Source of the DNA: Prevotella sp. E13-27
GTDB lineage: Bacteria > Bacteroidota > Bacteroidia > Bacteroidales > Bacteroidaceae
Reading direction: 5' to 3'
Assembly: GCF_023217965.1 (NCBI RefSeq)
Contig: NZ_JALPSC010000001.1
Coordinates: 744,001 to 808,000 of the forward strand
Length of the DNA stretch: 64,000 bases
This document shows, piece by piece, positions 36,308 through 44,300 of the stretch (positions within the stretch are counted from its first letter, which is position 1; each line of letters begins with the position of its first letter). A program made the translations under genes and the position numbers. The notes under the pieces were generated by a model. It saw only the letters and a program-made list of their open reading frames with translations. It ran no database searches and was not told the origin of the DNA.

Positions 36308-37101
36308 AAACGATAATCAACAGCCTGATGCTATTTGCAGCCCTCACCCTTGTGTGGGGCTGCTCATCAGGCGACGACGAGAAAGACAGCAACCTCGCTA
36401 CCGATAACAGTAGTACCGAAAGCGCTGCAACCTTTGAGGCAGCTGAGGCTCCGCAGTGGTCAGTCAACATGTATAGCAATCAGGAACAGCCGCAGTGGCT
36501 GTCGCCCGATCCAACGCTCTATGAAGACAAAATGATTGCGGTACTGCGCTTGCAGGAAGAACTCGTACCCTTCTCCACCGACGACGACCTGATGGCAGTA
36601 TTCGTAGGCGACGAATGCCGTGCACTGTCCCATCGCTCCGGCAACGGCGAAGCAATATACTACGTGCTCAACATCTATGGCAACAGCGCCGCCGACCCTG
36701 AACAGTTCGCCCTCTGCTACTACAGCGGCGGACTCAAACAGGAGTTCTGGCGCAGGGGCGAGAACGGATTCCTCAACGAGATGAACGTAGGCACAGAGAG
36801 CGACTTCGTGCTCGACCTCATGACAGGTACTACGAAATATGAGCGTCAGACAGTATTCGTGGTAACCCCCAAGGTTAAAGAAGGAGTAGCCATTGATGCC
36901 GATGCCGACCGCGTAGGCGTATTCGTAAACGGTGAATGCCGTGGAGTAGGTAAGCCTGGTATAGCCTTCAACGTATTCCACCGGCAGGACGAGACCCAGG
37001 CAGAGCTACGCTACTACAGCAGCAGCAAGGGTGGCATCTTCACACAGACGGCACCGCTGACGCTGGATGCCGGTTACCAAACGATTGACTTTAATTTTTA
37101 G
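36304..37101 (+). CDS. lipoprotein cotranscribed with the giant surface protein
   Basis: A 265-residue predicted lipoprotein: signal MKTIINSLMLFAALTLVWGC with lipobox Cys20, then an acidic Ser-rich linker. Two related units follow, around DDDLMAVFVGDECRAL and DRVGVFVNGECRGVG. Similar units occur in the C-terminal part of the giant protein (DKVAAFDSMNRCLGVANV), so the two proteins share a domain type and may be parts of one surface structure. The ATG overlaps the giant gene's stop by 4 bp. I recognise no enzymatic motif, and the family name is unknown to me. Confidence 0.75.
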   Translation: MKTIINSLMLFAALTLVWGCSSGDDEKDSNLATDNSSTESAATFEAAEAPQWSVNMYSNQEQPQWLSPDPTLYEDKMIAVLRLQEELVPFSTDDDLMAVFVGDECRALSHRSGNGEAIYYVLNIYGNSAADPEQFALCYYSGGLKQEFWRRGENGFLNEMNVGTESDFVLDLMTGTTKYERQTVFVVTPKVKEGVAIDADADRVGVFVNGECRGVGKPGIAFNVFHRQDETQAELRYYSSSKGGIFTQTAPLTLDAGYQTIDFNF

Positions 37102-37113
37102 ACATAACAACCA

Positions 37114-38001
37114 ATGAATAAGAAACTTATTTTTTTCACAGTTGCCCTGACGGCAGGTCTGTTGACGGCCTGCTCGTCGGACGATGAACAGAAGCAGGAA
37201 CCCCCTGTACGACACATCAGCGTAGAAGTGAACCAAAGGCCCATGACCTCTGACGATCCCGCCGGTGCACGTAGCACCGACACGCGGAGCGCCATCACCA
37301 CCACGGAGACATTCAGTGCCTTTTCCATGCGAGGTATTTATAGCAATCTCACATCAGAATATTCTGTATCAAAGTCCAATGATACATGGACAGTAACTCC
37401 CAATACATGGCCTGGTGGAACGGAAAATAATAATACCACACCGTTCTATGCCTTCTCTCAAGGTGAATTCCAGTGGAATAATGGCGATCCTTACATCAGT
37501 TTTTCCATTGATGAGAATGCCTCTACCCAGCACGACTTGCTCGTGGCTAAGAACAGCGTGGCATATAGCGACCATGACGGCAAAGTGCCTCTGACCTTCG
37601 ACCATGCCTGCGCCGCCTTGGCGTTCAATGTGTTTATGTCGAAAACGCTGAGTACTAACCTTGCCGGCAAGACGCTGACCGTCAGCAGCATCATGCTGAA
37701 GAATGTCAGTAACACGGGCAAATACTACTTCGAAACGCCAGAATGGGGCGATGTAAGCGGTTCGGCAGACTACACACTGAACAATAGCGACATGAACATC
37801 ACTACCGATCCTCAGGCCCTCAGTAGCAACTATCTCTTCGTGATTCCACAGAGTTGTGGCACTACGGACACCTATCTGGATGTCACCTACACCATCTCAG
37901 GACAAACAAAGAAATCTGCCACCATTCCCCTTTCTGAGAACTGGGAGGCAGGCAAACAACACACGATCAATATCAAACTTGGCACAAAACTTATTCAATG
38001 A
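37114..38001 (+). CDS. fimbrillin-family lipoprotein
   Basis: A 295-residue lipoprotein with signal MNKKLIFFTVALTAGLLTAC (Cys20) and a layout typical of fimbrillin/Mfa-type proteins. After the linker there are ARSTDTRSAITTTETFSAFSMRG, then PLTFDHACAALAFNVFMS, and a C-terminal strand WEAGKQHTINIKLG. Such proteins are pilus subunits or pilus-associated adhesins in Bacteroidota, assembled at the surface after lipoprotein processing. It lies 12 bp after the preceding lipoprotein gene and overlaps the next small ORF by an ATGA. Whether it polymerises or is an anchor or tip subunit cannot be told. Confidence 0.8.
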   Translation: MNKKLIFFTVALTAGLLTACSSDDEQKQEPPVRHISVEVNQRPMTSDDPAGARSTDTRSAITTTETFSAFSMRGIYSNLTSEYSVSKSNDTWTVTPNTWPGGTENNNTTPFYAFSQGEFQWNNGDPYISFSIDENASTQHDLLVAKNSVAYSDHDGKVPLTFDHACAALAFNVFMSKTLSTNLAGKTLTVSSIMLKNVSNTGKYYFETPEWGDVSGSADYTLNNSDMNITTDPQALSSNYLFVIPQSCGTTDTYLDVTYTISGQTKKSATIPLSENWEAGKQHTINIKLGTKLIQ

Positions 38002-38141
38002 TGAAAAAGAAATATACTCAACCCACCCAGAAAATTGTACTCCTCAAATCGAGGGCACACATACTAACAGGCAGTGACTATAAGGTAAATAGCTACGTAG
38101 TCACCGACGAAACCACCGTCGGAGATACTGATGAAGAATAA
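37998..38141 (+). CDS. small 47-residue protein at the end of the surface-protein operon
   Basis: ATGATGAAAAAG starts in an ATGA overlap with the fimbrillin stop. The 47-residue product begins MMKKKYTQPTQKIVLLKSRAH and ends in an acidic tail (ETTVGDTDEE). Short Lys-rich then acidic proteins of this type often follow surface-protein genes in Prevotella and Bacteroides. Some resemble precursor peptides, but there is no maturation enzyme here. No function is assigned. Confidence 0.6.
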   Translation: MMKKKYTQPTQKIVLLKSRAHILTGSDYKVNSYVVTDETTVGDTDEE

Positions 38142-38178
38142 TCGTATTTGAACGTGGAAATGGCTTTAAGCCCTTCCT

Positions 38179-38396
38179 CTATTTTTGCGTATCGGGCAGA
38201 TAATAGCCCAGGTGGGGCGGCTGGTTGTAGGCCGTGTTCTGCCAGCAGATAGAGAGACGGTAGATGTTGTCGTGCATCAGTGTGGGCACGGCATAGGGCG
38301 TGGGGATCTTGGTGGTGAATATGTTCAGATGGGCAGCATCACTGGCGTCCCAAAGGATAATTTCTTCACGCCAGTCGCCAAAGAGGTCGGCTCTGT
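38179..38396 (-). pseudogene. C-terminal fragment of a PL11 rhamnogalacturonan lyase
   Basis: The minus strand encodes ADLFGDWREEIILWDASDAA, then HLNIFTTKIPTPYAVPTLMH, then IYRLSICWQNTAYNQPPHLG, ending YYLPDTQK. This is what I expect of the last 70 residues of family 11 rhamnogalacturonan lyases. The upstream 500 or so residues are missing; the frame continues only into the antisense of the GH35 fragment. The remnant is fused to that fragment at about 38387-38396. Confidence 0.75.
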
Positions 38397-38506
38397 GCAG
38401 ACCGTCACCGCACTGGAATACCTGCCACGCGCTGAACAAGGAGCGCCTGGCTCAGTGAAGGACTTCAAAATTTACCTGTATTAATCTTTTTAAAGACAAC
38501 GGATTA
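38387..38506 (+). pseudogene. 120-bp copy of the GH35 gene 3' end
   Basis: Positions 38387-38506 match 21073-21192 with a single mismatch. They encode the GH35 C-terminus GSVQTVTALEYLPRAEQGAP and onward to the stop, plus 22 bp of downstream sequence ending CAACGGATTA. It begins abruptly at the junction with the PL11 remnant. No start or rest of the gene is present, so it is a recombination scar. Confidence 0.9.
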
Positions 38507-38580
38507 AACGGATTTTACGGATTTTCTAAGTTACTGATTATCAGTAGGGCTTAAATCCGTAAAATCCGCGAAATCCGTTG
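38497..38580. repeat. large extragenic palindrome (ACGGATTT type)
   Basis: Begins CAACGGATTAAACGGATTTT and ends AAAATCCGCGAAATCCGTTG. The two arms of about 28 bp are nearly complementary around a loop containing TTACTGATTATCAGTAGG. A second copy, interrupted by IS110, is at 39483-39492 plus 40850-40920. Confidence 0.8.
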
Positions 38581-38641
38581 TTTTTAATTAAATCTTGTGT
38601 TTTGATACTCCCTTATTCAAGATACATCAGTATCATATTGG
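38517..38641 (+). repeat. direct repeat, copy A
   Basis: Matches 40857-40985 with a few changes and one small indel. It holds the right half of the palindrome, an AT-rich linker and the last ten codons of a nucleotide-kinase gene on the minus strand. The two copies bracket the zeta-like kinase module and IS110. Confidence 0.85.
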
Positions 38642-38726
38642 CAAAAGACTCAAGAGAGATGACTTATATATTTTAACCCCATTTTTCTTGGCTGTTCGGA
38701 ATGTTTTATATAAATTTGCAGCGGAA

Positions 38727-39302
38727 ATGGCAAGAAATCTATATATCATCAGTGGTTGCAATGGGGCTGGGAAAACAACGGCTTCATATACTGTTTTGCC
38801 AGAAATATTAGATTGCAAGGAGTTTGTCAATGCAGATGAGATAGCACGTGGATTGTCTCCATTTAACCCAGAGAGCGTGGCTATTGAGGCAGGTCGTTTG
38901 ATGCTGAGCCGTATTGAGGAACTATTAAGACGGAACAATTCATTCTCCATAGAAACCACACTCGCCACAAAGTCGTATATCAATCTGGTGCACAAGGCAC
39001 ATGCTCAAGGTTATACCGTCCGACTTTTGTTTTTCTGGTTGAACTCTCCAGAACTGGCACTGCAACGTATTGCGGAACGTGTGGCAAAAGGTGGTCATAA
39101 CATCCCGGAACCCATAGCAAGAAGACGATACGTTGCAGGTATCAATAATCTTTTCAAGTTGTTTATGAGTGAAGTTGATTCATGGGAAATATATGACAAC
39201 AGTATTTTCCCATCAGTACATATTGCTGCAGGTGGCAAGGACTGCGAGACTTCAATTTACGTGGAAACTACATATAAAACAATAGCTAATTATGTCAAAT
39301 AA
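38727..39302 (+). CDS. zeta-toxin-like P-loop kinase
   Basis: A 191-residue P-loop protein: MARNLYIISGCNGAGKTT carries the Walker A motif at 10-18. A zeta-like body follows, with VNADEIARGLSPFNPESVAIEAGRLM and FSIETTLATKSYINLVHKAH, and a C-terminal RIAERVAKGGHNIPEPIARRRY segment. Zeta toxins phosphorylate UDP-N-acetylglucosamine precursors; more distant members have unknown substrates. I start at 38727 because a TAAATTTG -7 box lies at 38711-38718, which leaves almost no leader. The 52-codon frame at 39292 overlaps its end by 11 bp and may be its partner. The pair sits between direct repeats, as an inserted module would. Confidence 0.75.
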   Translation: MARNLYIISGCNGAGKTTASYTVLPEILDCKEFVNADEIARGLSPFNPESVAIEAGRLMLSRIEELLRRNNSFSIETTLATKSYINLVHKAHAQGYTVRLLFFWLNSPELALQRIAERVAKGGHNIPEPIARRRYVAGINNLFKLFMSEVDSWEIYDNSIFPSVHIAAGGKDCETSIYVETTYKTIANYVK

Positions 39303-39450
39303 GGAATTTTCAGAGAAACTGAAGGCTGGCATAGAGTTGGCTGGAAGGCGAATGCTGGAAGAAAAAGCACTTCGTGGCGAAGATCTTATTGTATCTCCTG
39401 ACGGAAAGACCATTGAACGCATTCCCGCAAGAAAGTATTTGCTTCAATGA
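39292..39450 (+). CDS. 52-residue protein, possible partner of the zeta-like kinase
   Basis: The frame begins at ATG 39292, 11 bp inside the kinase gene. It encodes MSNKEFSEKLKAGIELAGRR and continues with a Glu/Lys-rich helix and LIVSPDGKTIERIPARK, 52 residues in all. Overlapping genes of a toxin-like kinase and a small charged protein suggest a two-gene unit. The order (kinase first) is opposite to classical epsilon-zeta, and there is no direct evidence of antitoxin activity. Confidence 0.6.
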   Translation: MSNKEFSEKLKAGIELAGRRMLEEKALRGEDLIVSPDGKTIERIPARKYLLQ

Positions 39451-39531
39451 ATAGAAAAGAGGACGTGTCATTATTAACCACAACGGATTTCACTCTAAGT
39501 TTGCAGCGTCTAAGAAAAATATTGTATAAAT

Positions 39532-39563
39532 CTTGCTTAGTAAGGTCAGGTTCCCTACCTTTG
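39532..39563 (+). promoter_or_regulatory. promoter inside IS110 for the predicted bridge RNA
   Basis: CTTG (39532-39535), 20 bp, TACCTTTG (39556-39563): one mismatch from the Bacteroidota consensus. It would start transcription near 39570, upstream of the guide segments and the transposase. The same promoter is in copy 1 at 24821-24790 on the minus strand. Confidence 0.65.
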
Positions 39564-39569
39564 TTGTAA

Positions 39570-39715
39570 GAAGGAGGAACCGGCCTGCTGGAGAGGGAAA
39601 CTCTGGATTTCACAGGGACAAGCCCATGATCTGTATCAGTCCTCCCAGCCACGTTGCAAGCTCTGATAGAATGATAACGGCTTCGAGCCTATTTAGAGTG
39701 TAGAGTCAATGCAAC
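39570..39715 (+). ncRNA. predicted IS110 bridge RNA, copy 2
   Basis: The noncoding leader forms two stem-loops. In the first, CTGG-A-GAGG (39588-39596) pairs with CCTCCCAG (39641-39648) and encloses GGATTTCAC (39605-39613), identical to the left target flank at 39485-39493. In the second, GTTGCA (39653-39658) pairs with TGCAAC (39710-39715). It encloses ATAGAATG (39666-39673), identical to the element's right end at 40841-40848, and TTAGAG (39693-39698), the reverse complement of its left end CTCTAA (39493-39498). This is the arrangement described for IS621: target loop first, then donor loop. The right target guide is not certain; AGTCC at 39638-39642 is a candidate. Confidence 0.75.
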
Positions 39716-39746
39716 TATGCCGATTCCTATAAAACGATACAAAGGT

Positions 39747-40787
39747 ATGAAAAAAATCTTTATCGGCATCGATTTCTCCAAAGAAAAGTTTGATGCAACG
39801 GTCATAAAGGCCGAGGGAGTCGAGGAACGTGCAGAGAGACAGCACGAGGTGTTTGACAATAAGGTGAGTGGTTTCCGTCGCCTGCTTAGATGGGTGAAGT
39901 CCGTTGTGGACGAGCAGGACACTGGACTCTGGCTGTTCTGCGGAGAGAACACTGGCGGTTACAGCAGGGCACTATGCAACTATCTCTACGGAAGTGGTTA
40001 TGACATGTGGTTGGAAAATGCCCTGAGCATCAAGCGCAGCTCTGCCCTGCAGCGTACGAAAAGCGACAAGGCCGATGCAGGCATTATTGCAGAGTATGCC
40101 ATGCGCAACTACGACCAGATGCGCCTGTACAAGCCTCTGGACAAGAATCTGGAGCGTCTTCGTGAAGTATTTCTCTATAGGCATAATCTGGTCAAACTAA
40201 AGGCGAGCATGACAGTGCGCAAGGGTGAGAAGAAACAGACACAGGAGAAGTCCGACATTAGCCGTTTCATGGCTATGAGCAGCAAACATCTCATCAGTGA
40301 GTTTAACAAGAAAATAGCAGAATGCGATATGAGAATAGAAAAGATTATAAGTGAGGATGAGGAGCTGCGCAGGAACTTCGAGATCATCACTTCTGTTCCT
40401 GGAGTAGGCACACAGAACGCCGTTTGCCTGATGGTCTATACAGACAACTTCAGCCGCTTTGACTTCGATTCTCGAAAGATAGCCTGCTACTACGGAGTAG
40501 CACCCTTTGGCCGACAGTCTGGCACAAGTGTAAACACGCCGCCACATGTAAGCCCATTTGCAAACAAGCTCATCAAGGCACTGCTCACACAGGCTGCATT
40601 GGCATCCATCCACTTTTGTCCTCAGATGGCCATATACTACCATAGGCTTGTCGAAGTTGGCAAGAAGAAGCCTGTTGCCGTGAATAACGTAAAGAACAAA
40701 CTATTACATGTCATTACGGCTATGGTAAGGAATGGAGAAAAATACAACCCAGATTATGACTATCATGCAGCGCTTGAGGCTGCATGA
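39747..40787 (+). CDS. IS110-family DEDD transposase, copy 2
   Basis: A 346-residue recombinase identical to that encoded by copy 1, starting at MKKIFIGIDFSKEKFD with AAAGGT just before the ATG. The in-frame ATG at 39717 is an alternative, but it lies within ten bases of the end of the predicted RNA. It has the RuvC-like DEDD N-terminus and a Transposase_20 C-terminus with FGRQSGTS. The only noted difference from copy 1 is the third base of an Ile codon at 40259. Near-identity of the two copies suggests recent movement. A 62-bp noncoding tail follows to the element end. Confidence 0.95.
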   Translation: MKKIFIGIDFSKEKFDATVIKAEGVEERAERQHEVFDNKVSGFRRLLRWVKSVVDEQDTGLWLFCGENTGGYSRALCNYLYGSGYDMWLENALSIKRSSALQRTKSDKADAGIIAEYAMRNYDQMRLYKPLDKNLERLREVFLYRHNLVKLKASMTVRKGEKKQTQEKSDISRFMAMSSKHLISEFNKKIAECDMRIEKIISEDEELRRNFEIITSVPGVGTQNAVCLMVYTDNFSRFDFDSRKIACYYGVAPFGRQSGTSVNTPPHVSPFANKLIKALLTQAALASIHFCPQMAIYYHRLVEVGKKKPVAVNNVKNKLLHVITAMVRNGEKYNPDYDYHAALEAA

Positions 40788-40849
40788 AGTCGGGAGTGTT
40801 AAAAATATAGTTAAAACAGAAAAAATATTAGGAATTTAACATAGAATGC

Positions 40850-40920
40850 GGATTAAACGGATTTTCTAAGTTACTGATTATCAGTAGGGCTTAAATCCGT
40901 AAAATCCGCGAAATCCGTTG
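40850..40920. repeat. right part of the palindrome split by IS110
   Basis: GGATTAAACGGATTTTCTAAG through AAATCCGTTG matches the extragenic palindrome at 38497-38580 from its second unit on. Its missing left end, CAACGGATTTCA, is on the other side of the IS at 39481-39492. Confidence 0.8.
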
Positions 40921-40985
40921 TTTTTAATTAAATCTTGTGTTTTGACACCCTCTTAATTATTCAAGATACATCAGTATCATATTGA
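40857..40985 (+). repeat. direct repeat, copy B
   Basis: Counterpart of 38517-38641, 2.34 kb away in the same orientation. Here the kinase remnant on the minus strand is longer, continuing to about 41081, so this copy probably marks the original position. Confidence 0.85.
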
Positions 40986-41081
40986 CAATCTGGTCCTCGG
41001 TCTTGCCCTTCATGCTGATGACAAGGTCGTAGTTGTGGGCGTCATAGCGGGAGGTGTCCGTAAATTTTTGGATGTAGCGTT
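40957..41081 (-). pseudogene. C-terminal remnant of a nucleotide-kinase-like gene
   Basis: About 40 codons remain on the minus strand: RYIQKFTDTSRYDAHNYDLV, then ISMKGKTEDQIVNMILMYLE and a TAA. The pattern (Arg, FTD, NYDLVI, then a final helix) resembles the end of cytidylate-kinase-like P-loop proteins of Bacteroidota. The catalytic N-terminal part is missing. The family call is tentative. From 41082 to 41167 I see nothing recognisable. Confidence 0.5.
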
Positions 41082-41167
41082 AAAAATCTCTAATAATCGT
41101 ATGCCTTTTTGCGACTTTCCGAAATACGTGCTAACTTAGCAATCAATTATCTTAAAGGAGTGTTCTA

Positions 41168-41199
41168 TTTATTAATAAATTCTCTATGAATTATCTTTG
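41168..41199 (+). promoter_or_regulatory. probable promoter of the glycoside-hydrolase-like gene
   Basis: TTTA (41168-41171), 20 bp, TATCTTTG (41192-41199). The -33 element has one mismatch. It leaves a leader of about 125 bases before the start at 41331, with no recognised structure. Confidence 0.5.
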
Positions 41200-41330
41200 C
41201 ACCCGCTTCGTCCTCCGTCGCCATAAGCTCTCTTCGCCCTTCGGCCTTGAAAGTAAATCTGTTCGAAAATAGTCTAAAAGCAATGTAAAGCTAATTGATA
41301 GAACCCACCTTAACAAACTTCCATGGTTTT

Positions 41331-44300
41331 ATGAAACAAATACTGATGAAAACAAGTCTGACTTGCCTCCTGACGATGGGGGCCTTCTTGTGTGCCCCAT
41401 TTGCCTGTGCACAGAATCCTTCAGGAACTGCCGATGTTCCTCATGCTTCCATGTATCTTCATGCGTGGAACAGACAGGCTGTGAAAGTTCCTTTCGCTGC
41501 TGCCGACCCTGGTACGCCCACCCTTATCCACTGGGGCATGGACACGGCTTGGGACGACGAGGGCAACGTGCTGCGCGGCATCAACTTCATCGGGCGCGAC
41601 CGTCTGACGTATGGACGTATCTCGTTTCAGGTGATGGATGCGGTCAACGACGACGGCTCGCTGTCCGACCGGCAGAAGAAATTCCTGAACGCACGCCTGC
41701 GCCATATCTCGCTCACTCATCCCGATGGGCTTCTTCTCAATTCCGACCCTGTTGACATCAATACCGATGTTTATACCCATCACCCCGAGGCTTGGTTCAA
41801 GGTCATCAAGGCAACACTGAAATATGTGCAGGACTATGGTCTGAAAGTGGTCTCCATCGCTCCCTTCAACGAGCCGGACGTGACAGCCAGCAACCAGGGA
41901 ACAAAAGCCGACTTCAAGGCTGTGGCCAAACTGCTGAAGGAAGACCCGTTCTTTGAGGGGATCCGCATCTGCGCCGGCAATACCTGTAACAACGACGGGG
42001 CGACGGAGTGGTATGACTACATGAAACCTTACGTGGACGAAGGAAATACGCACCAGTTGGCGGGCGACTTCAACCATTACGCCGACTTCTACACACACGT
42101 AAAGGCCGATGGCAACGTGGCGACCAACGATGAGCTGCACAATGTGATGGAGGGTATCGTCGGTGCCAACTATGGGATGGAGAACGGTATCTGGTGGGGA
42201 ACCGTAGGCCCGAGCCGTGGCGATTTCTGCCTGGCCACGAGCGAGGGTGGTGCGCGTCTGGGCTATGGCGAGAACCGCGCAGCCTGGTCGGGTGCGGCGG
42301 TCTACCGTCTGCCAGACGGCAGAATAAAGGCTTTTGCCGGTGCCAGCGAGCGTCAGGCCTCTCCCTGTAGTTATGAATATGTGTGCAGAGACAAACCTGT
42401 CTATTTTGACGGTTACGGCCCCGCATATTCTTTTGCCATTTCGTTGCCGGGTGGCTATCGGTATGGCGATGCGTTCCAGAAGAGCGCTGAGCGGAGTGTT
42501 CAGGTCTGCGAGGGTGCCGACGTGCCGCTGTGTCCGCTGACCAACGGCAACTACATCATCGTCAACAAGAAGAGTCAGAAGTTGCTGACAATACAAAGCG
42601 GATCAACGAACAACTCGGCCGCCGTCGTACTGTATGACAACAGGCGCTATGCCTATCAGCAGTGGACGCTGGAGCACCTGTCGGACAATGCGGGCGACCT
42701 TACGGGCTACTATGTCCACAGCGTCCGGAATGCCGAAATGAACATGGAGACGGGAGGCTTCCAGGTCAATGTGGGCGGCACGGTCAGCGTCTATCCTGTG
42801 ACGAAAGCAGAGAACCAGCGCTGGACGTTCGAATATGCAGGGGACGGGTACTATAGAATCCGGAACTACCAGTCGGGCTTGTATCTCGAAGCAACCGGCG
42901 GACGCACGGCGAACAATGTTGCCGTGACGCTATGCGCCGACGCTACGGAGGATCATCAGTTGTGGAAATTCCTGCCCGTTGACGCCCCCTGCGAGACGAA
43001 TGCCCCGCAGACACCCGTCAACCTCGTCGCCACACCGCGCAGCCATTCTGTGCTTCTTTCCTGGGATGCCAATGTCCAGGACAAGGATTTCAACGGGTAT
43101 GTCGTGCTTCGCGGCGAGATGGACGAGAGGGGGGAAATCGCGTATGACGTCATAGGAAGGGGCATTCAGACCAACCGTTTCCTGGACAACACGGCGCGTC
43201 CCCGTCATACTTATTATTATGCTGTGCAAAGCGTTGACTATTCGCAGAACCGTTCTGCACGGTCTGTTCCCGTCAGCGCTTCCCTTGCCGACGAGAAAGG
43301 ACTGGTAGCGCGCTACGAATTTGAGTCATCGGCATGTGACATGACCGAGAACCAGCTGCACGGCGTGGTCTGCGACCCGTCGAGCCTGGCCACCCAGACC
43401 ACGGAGTATCGTTCCGGCAAGAATGCGCTGCTGCTGGATGGGGTGTCGAACTATCTGTGCCTGCCCGTCGCGGCCTGCAGCCTTCCTGATGCTACGTATG
43501 CGGTATGGGTGTGCGCTGCTTCCGGTGCGTTCGCCAAGAACAGCTGTCTGTTTGACTTCGTCTCGGATGCCGACCACTATGCCAGTCTGTCCTTGAATGC
43601 TGGAGGAAGCATCGTGTTCCAGATGAAGAACGGCGAGACGGAGCAAACGTTGCAGGCCGGCAGCATGGCCGAAGGATGGCACCACGTGGTGCTGACCATC
43701 GGCGAAGAAAGTGTGGCCATCTACGTGGACGGCGTGGAAGCGGCCAGCGCTCCTGTGGCGGTGCGTCTGTCGGATGTCTGTCCTGTGGTCAACAGCGTAG
43801 GTGCCAACCTACTGGAAGACGTGCCACTGATGGATGGTTTCATCGACGACCTGCGGATCTACAACTATGCGCTGTCTACCGATGAAATCAACGACATCAT
43901 CGGCCAGACCATCGCTCAGCCGCGACAGACCGACGGATGGAACCTTCCGGTCTTGCCCAGCAAGGATGTGACAAAAATCAATTCGTCTGAGTCGATTCTC
44001 CTATACAATGTCGACGCCGACGCTTTTGTCACTTATGGAATGGACTGGAACACGCAATCGCTGGCTCAGCGTCTGCCCAAAGGCGACACGACTTTCAGTT
44101 CGAAATACCGCGTCAAGGTACAGCGACAGGCGGGCAACAAGTTATATGTCTCCATGTACGATAAGCCGAATGTCTATGTGGGTTGCCTGGCCGATGCCTG
44201 CAATGTCTGGAGTGACCGTTCGATGGCCGATGGCGCATTCGTCTATCAACCTCTGAACTCTCCCTCGGGCACCGTTTATACGCTCAAGTCCGAGAGCCAG

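Larger units (their letters stand above)
39493..40849 (+). mobile_element. IS110-family insertion sequence, copy 2
   Basis: A 1,357-bp element, the inverted counterpart of 23504-24860. The left flank is CAACGGATTTCA and the right flank CGGATTAAACGGATTTTC. Joined without the element they read CAACGGATTTCACGGATT, the left arm of the extragenic palindrome. The insertion therefore split a palindrome, and no target duplication is seen. Confidence 0.95.

Noticed and set aside
38185-38484. 99-codon plus-strand frame ending in the GH35 C-terminus
   Set aside because: It joins antisense PL11 sequence to the GH35 remnant. It is an accidental frame across the scar, not a gene.
41421-42596. 391-codon minus-strand open frame
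   Set aside because: Antisense to the GH-like gene, whose plus-strand product has a signal peptide and domain motifs.
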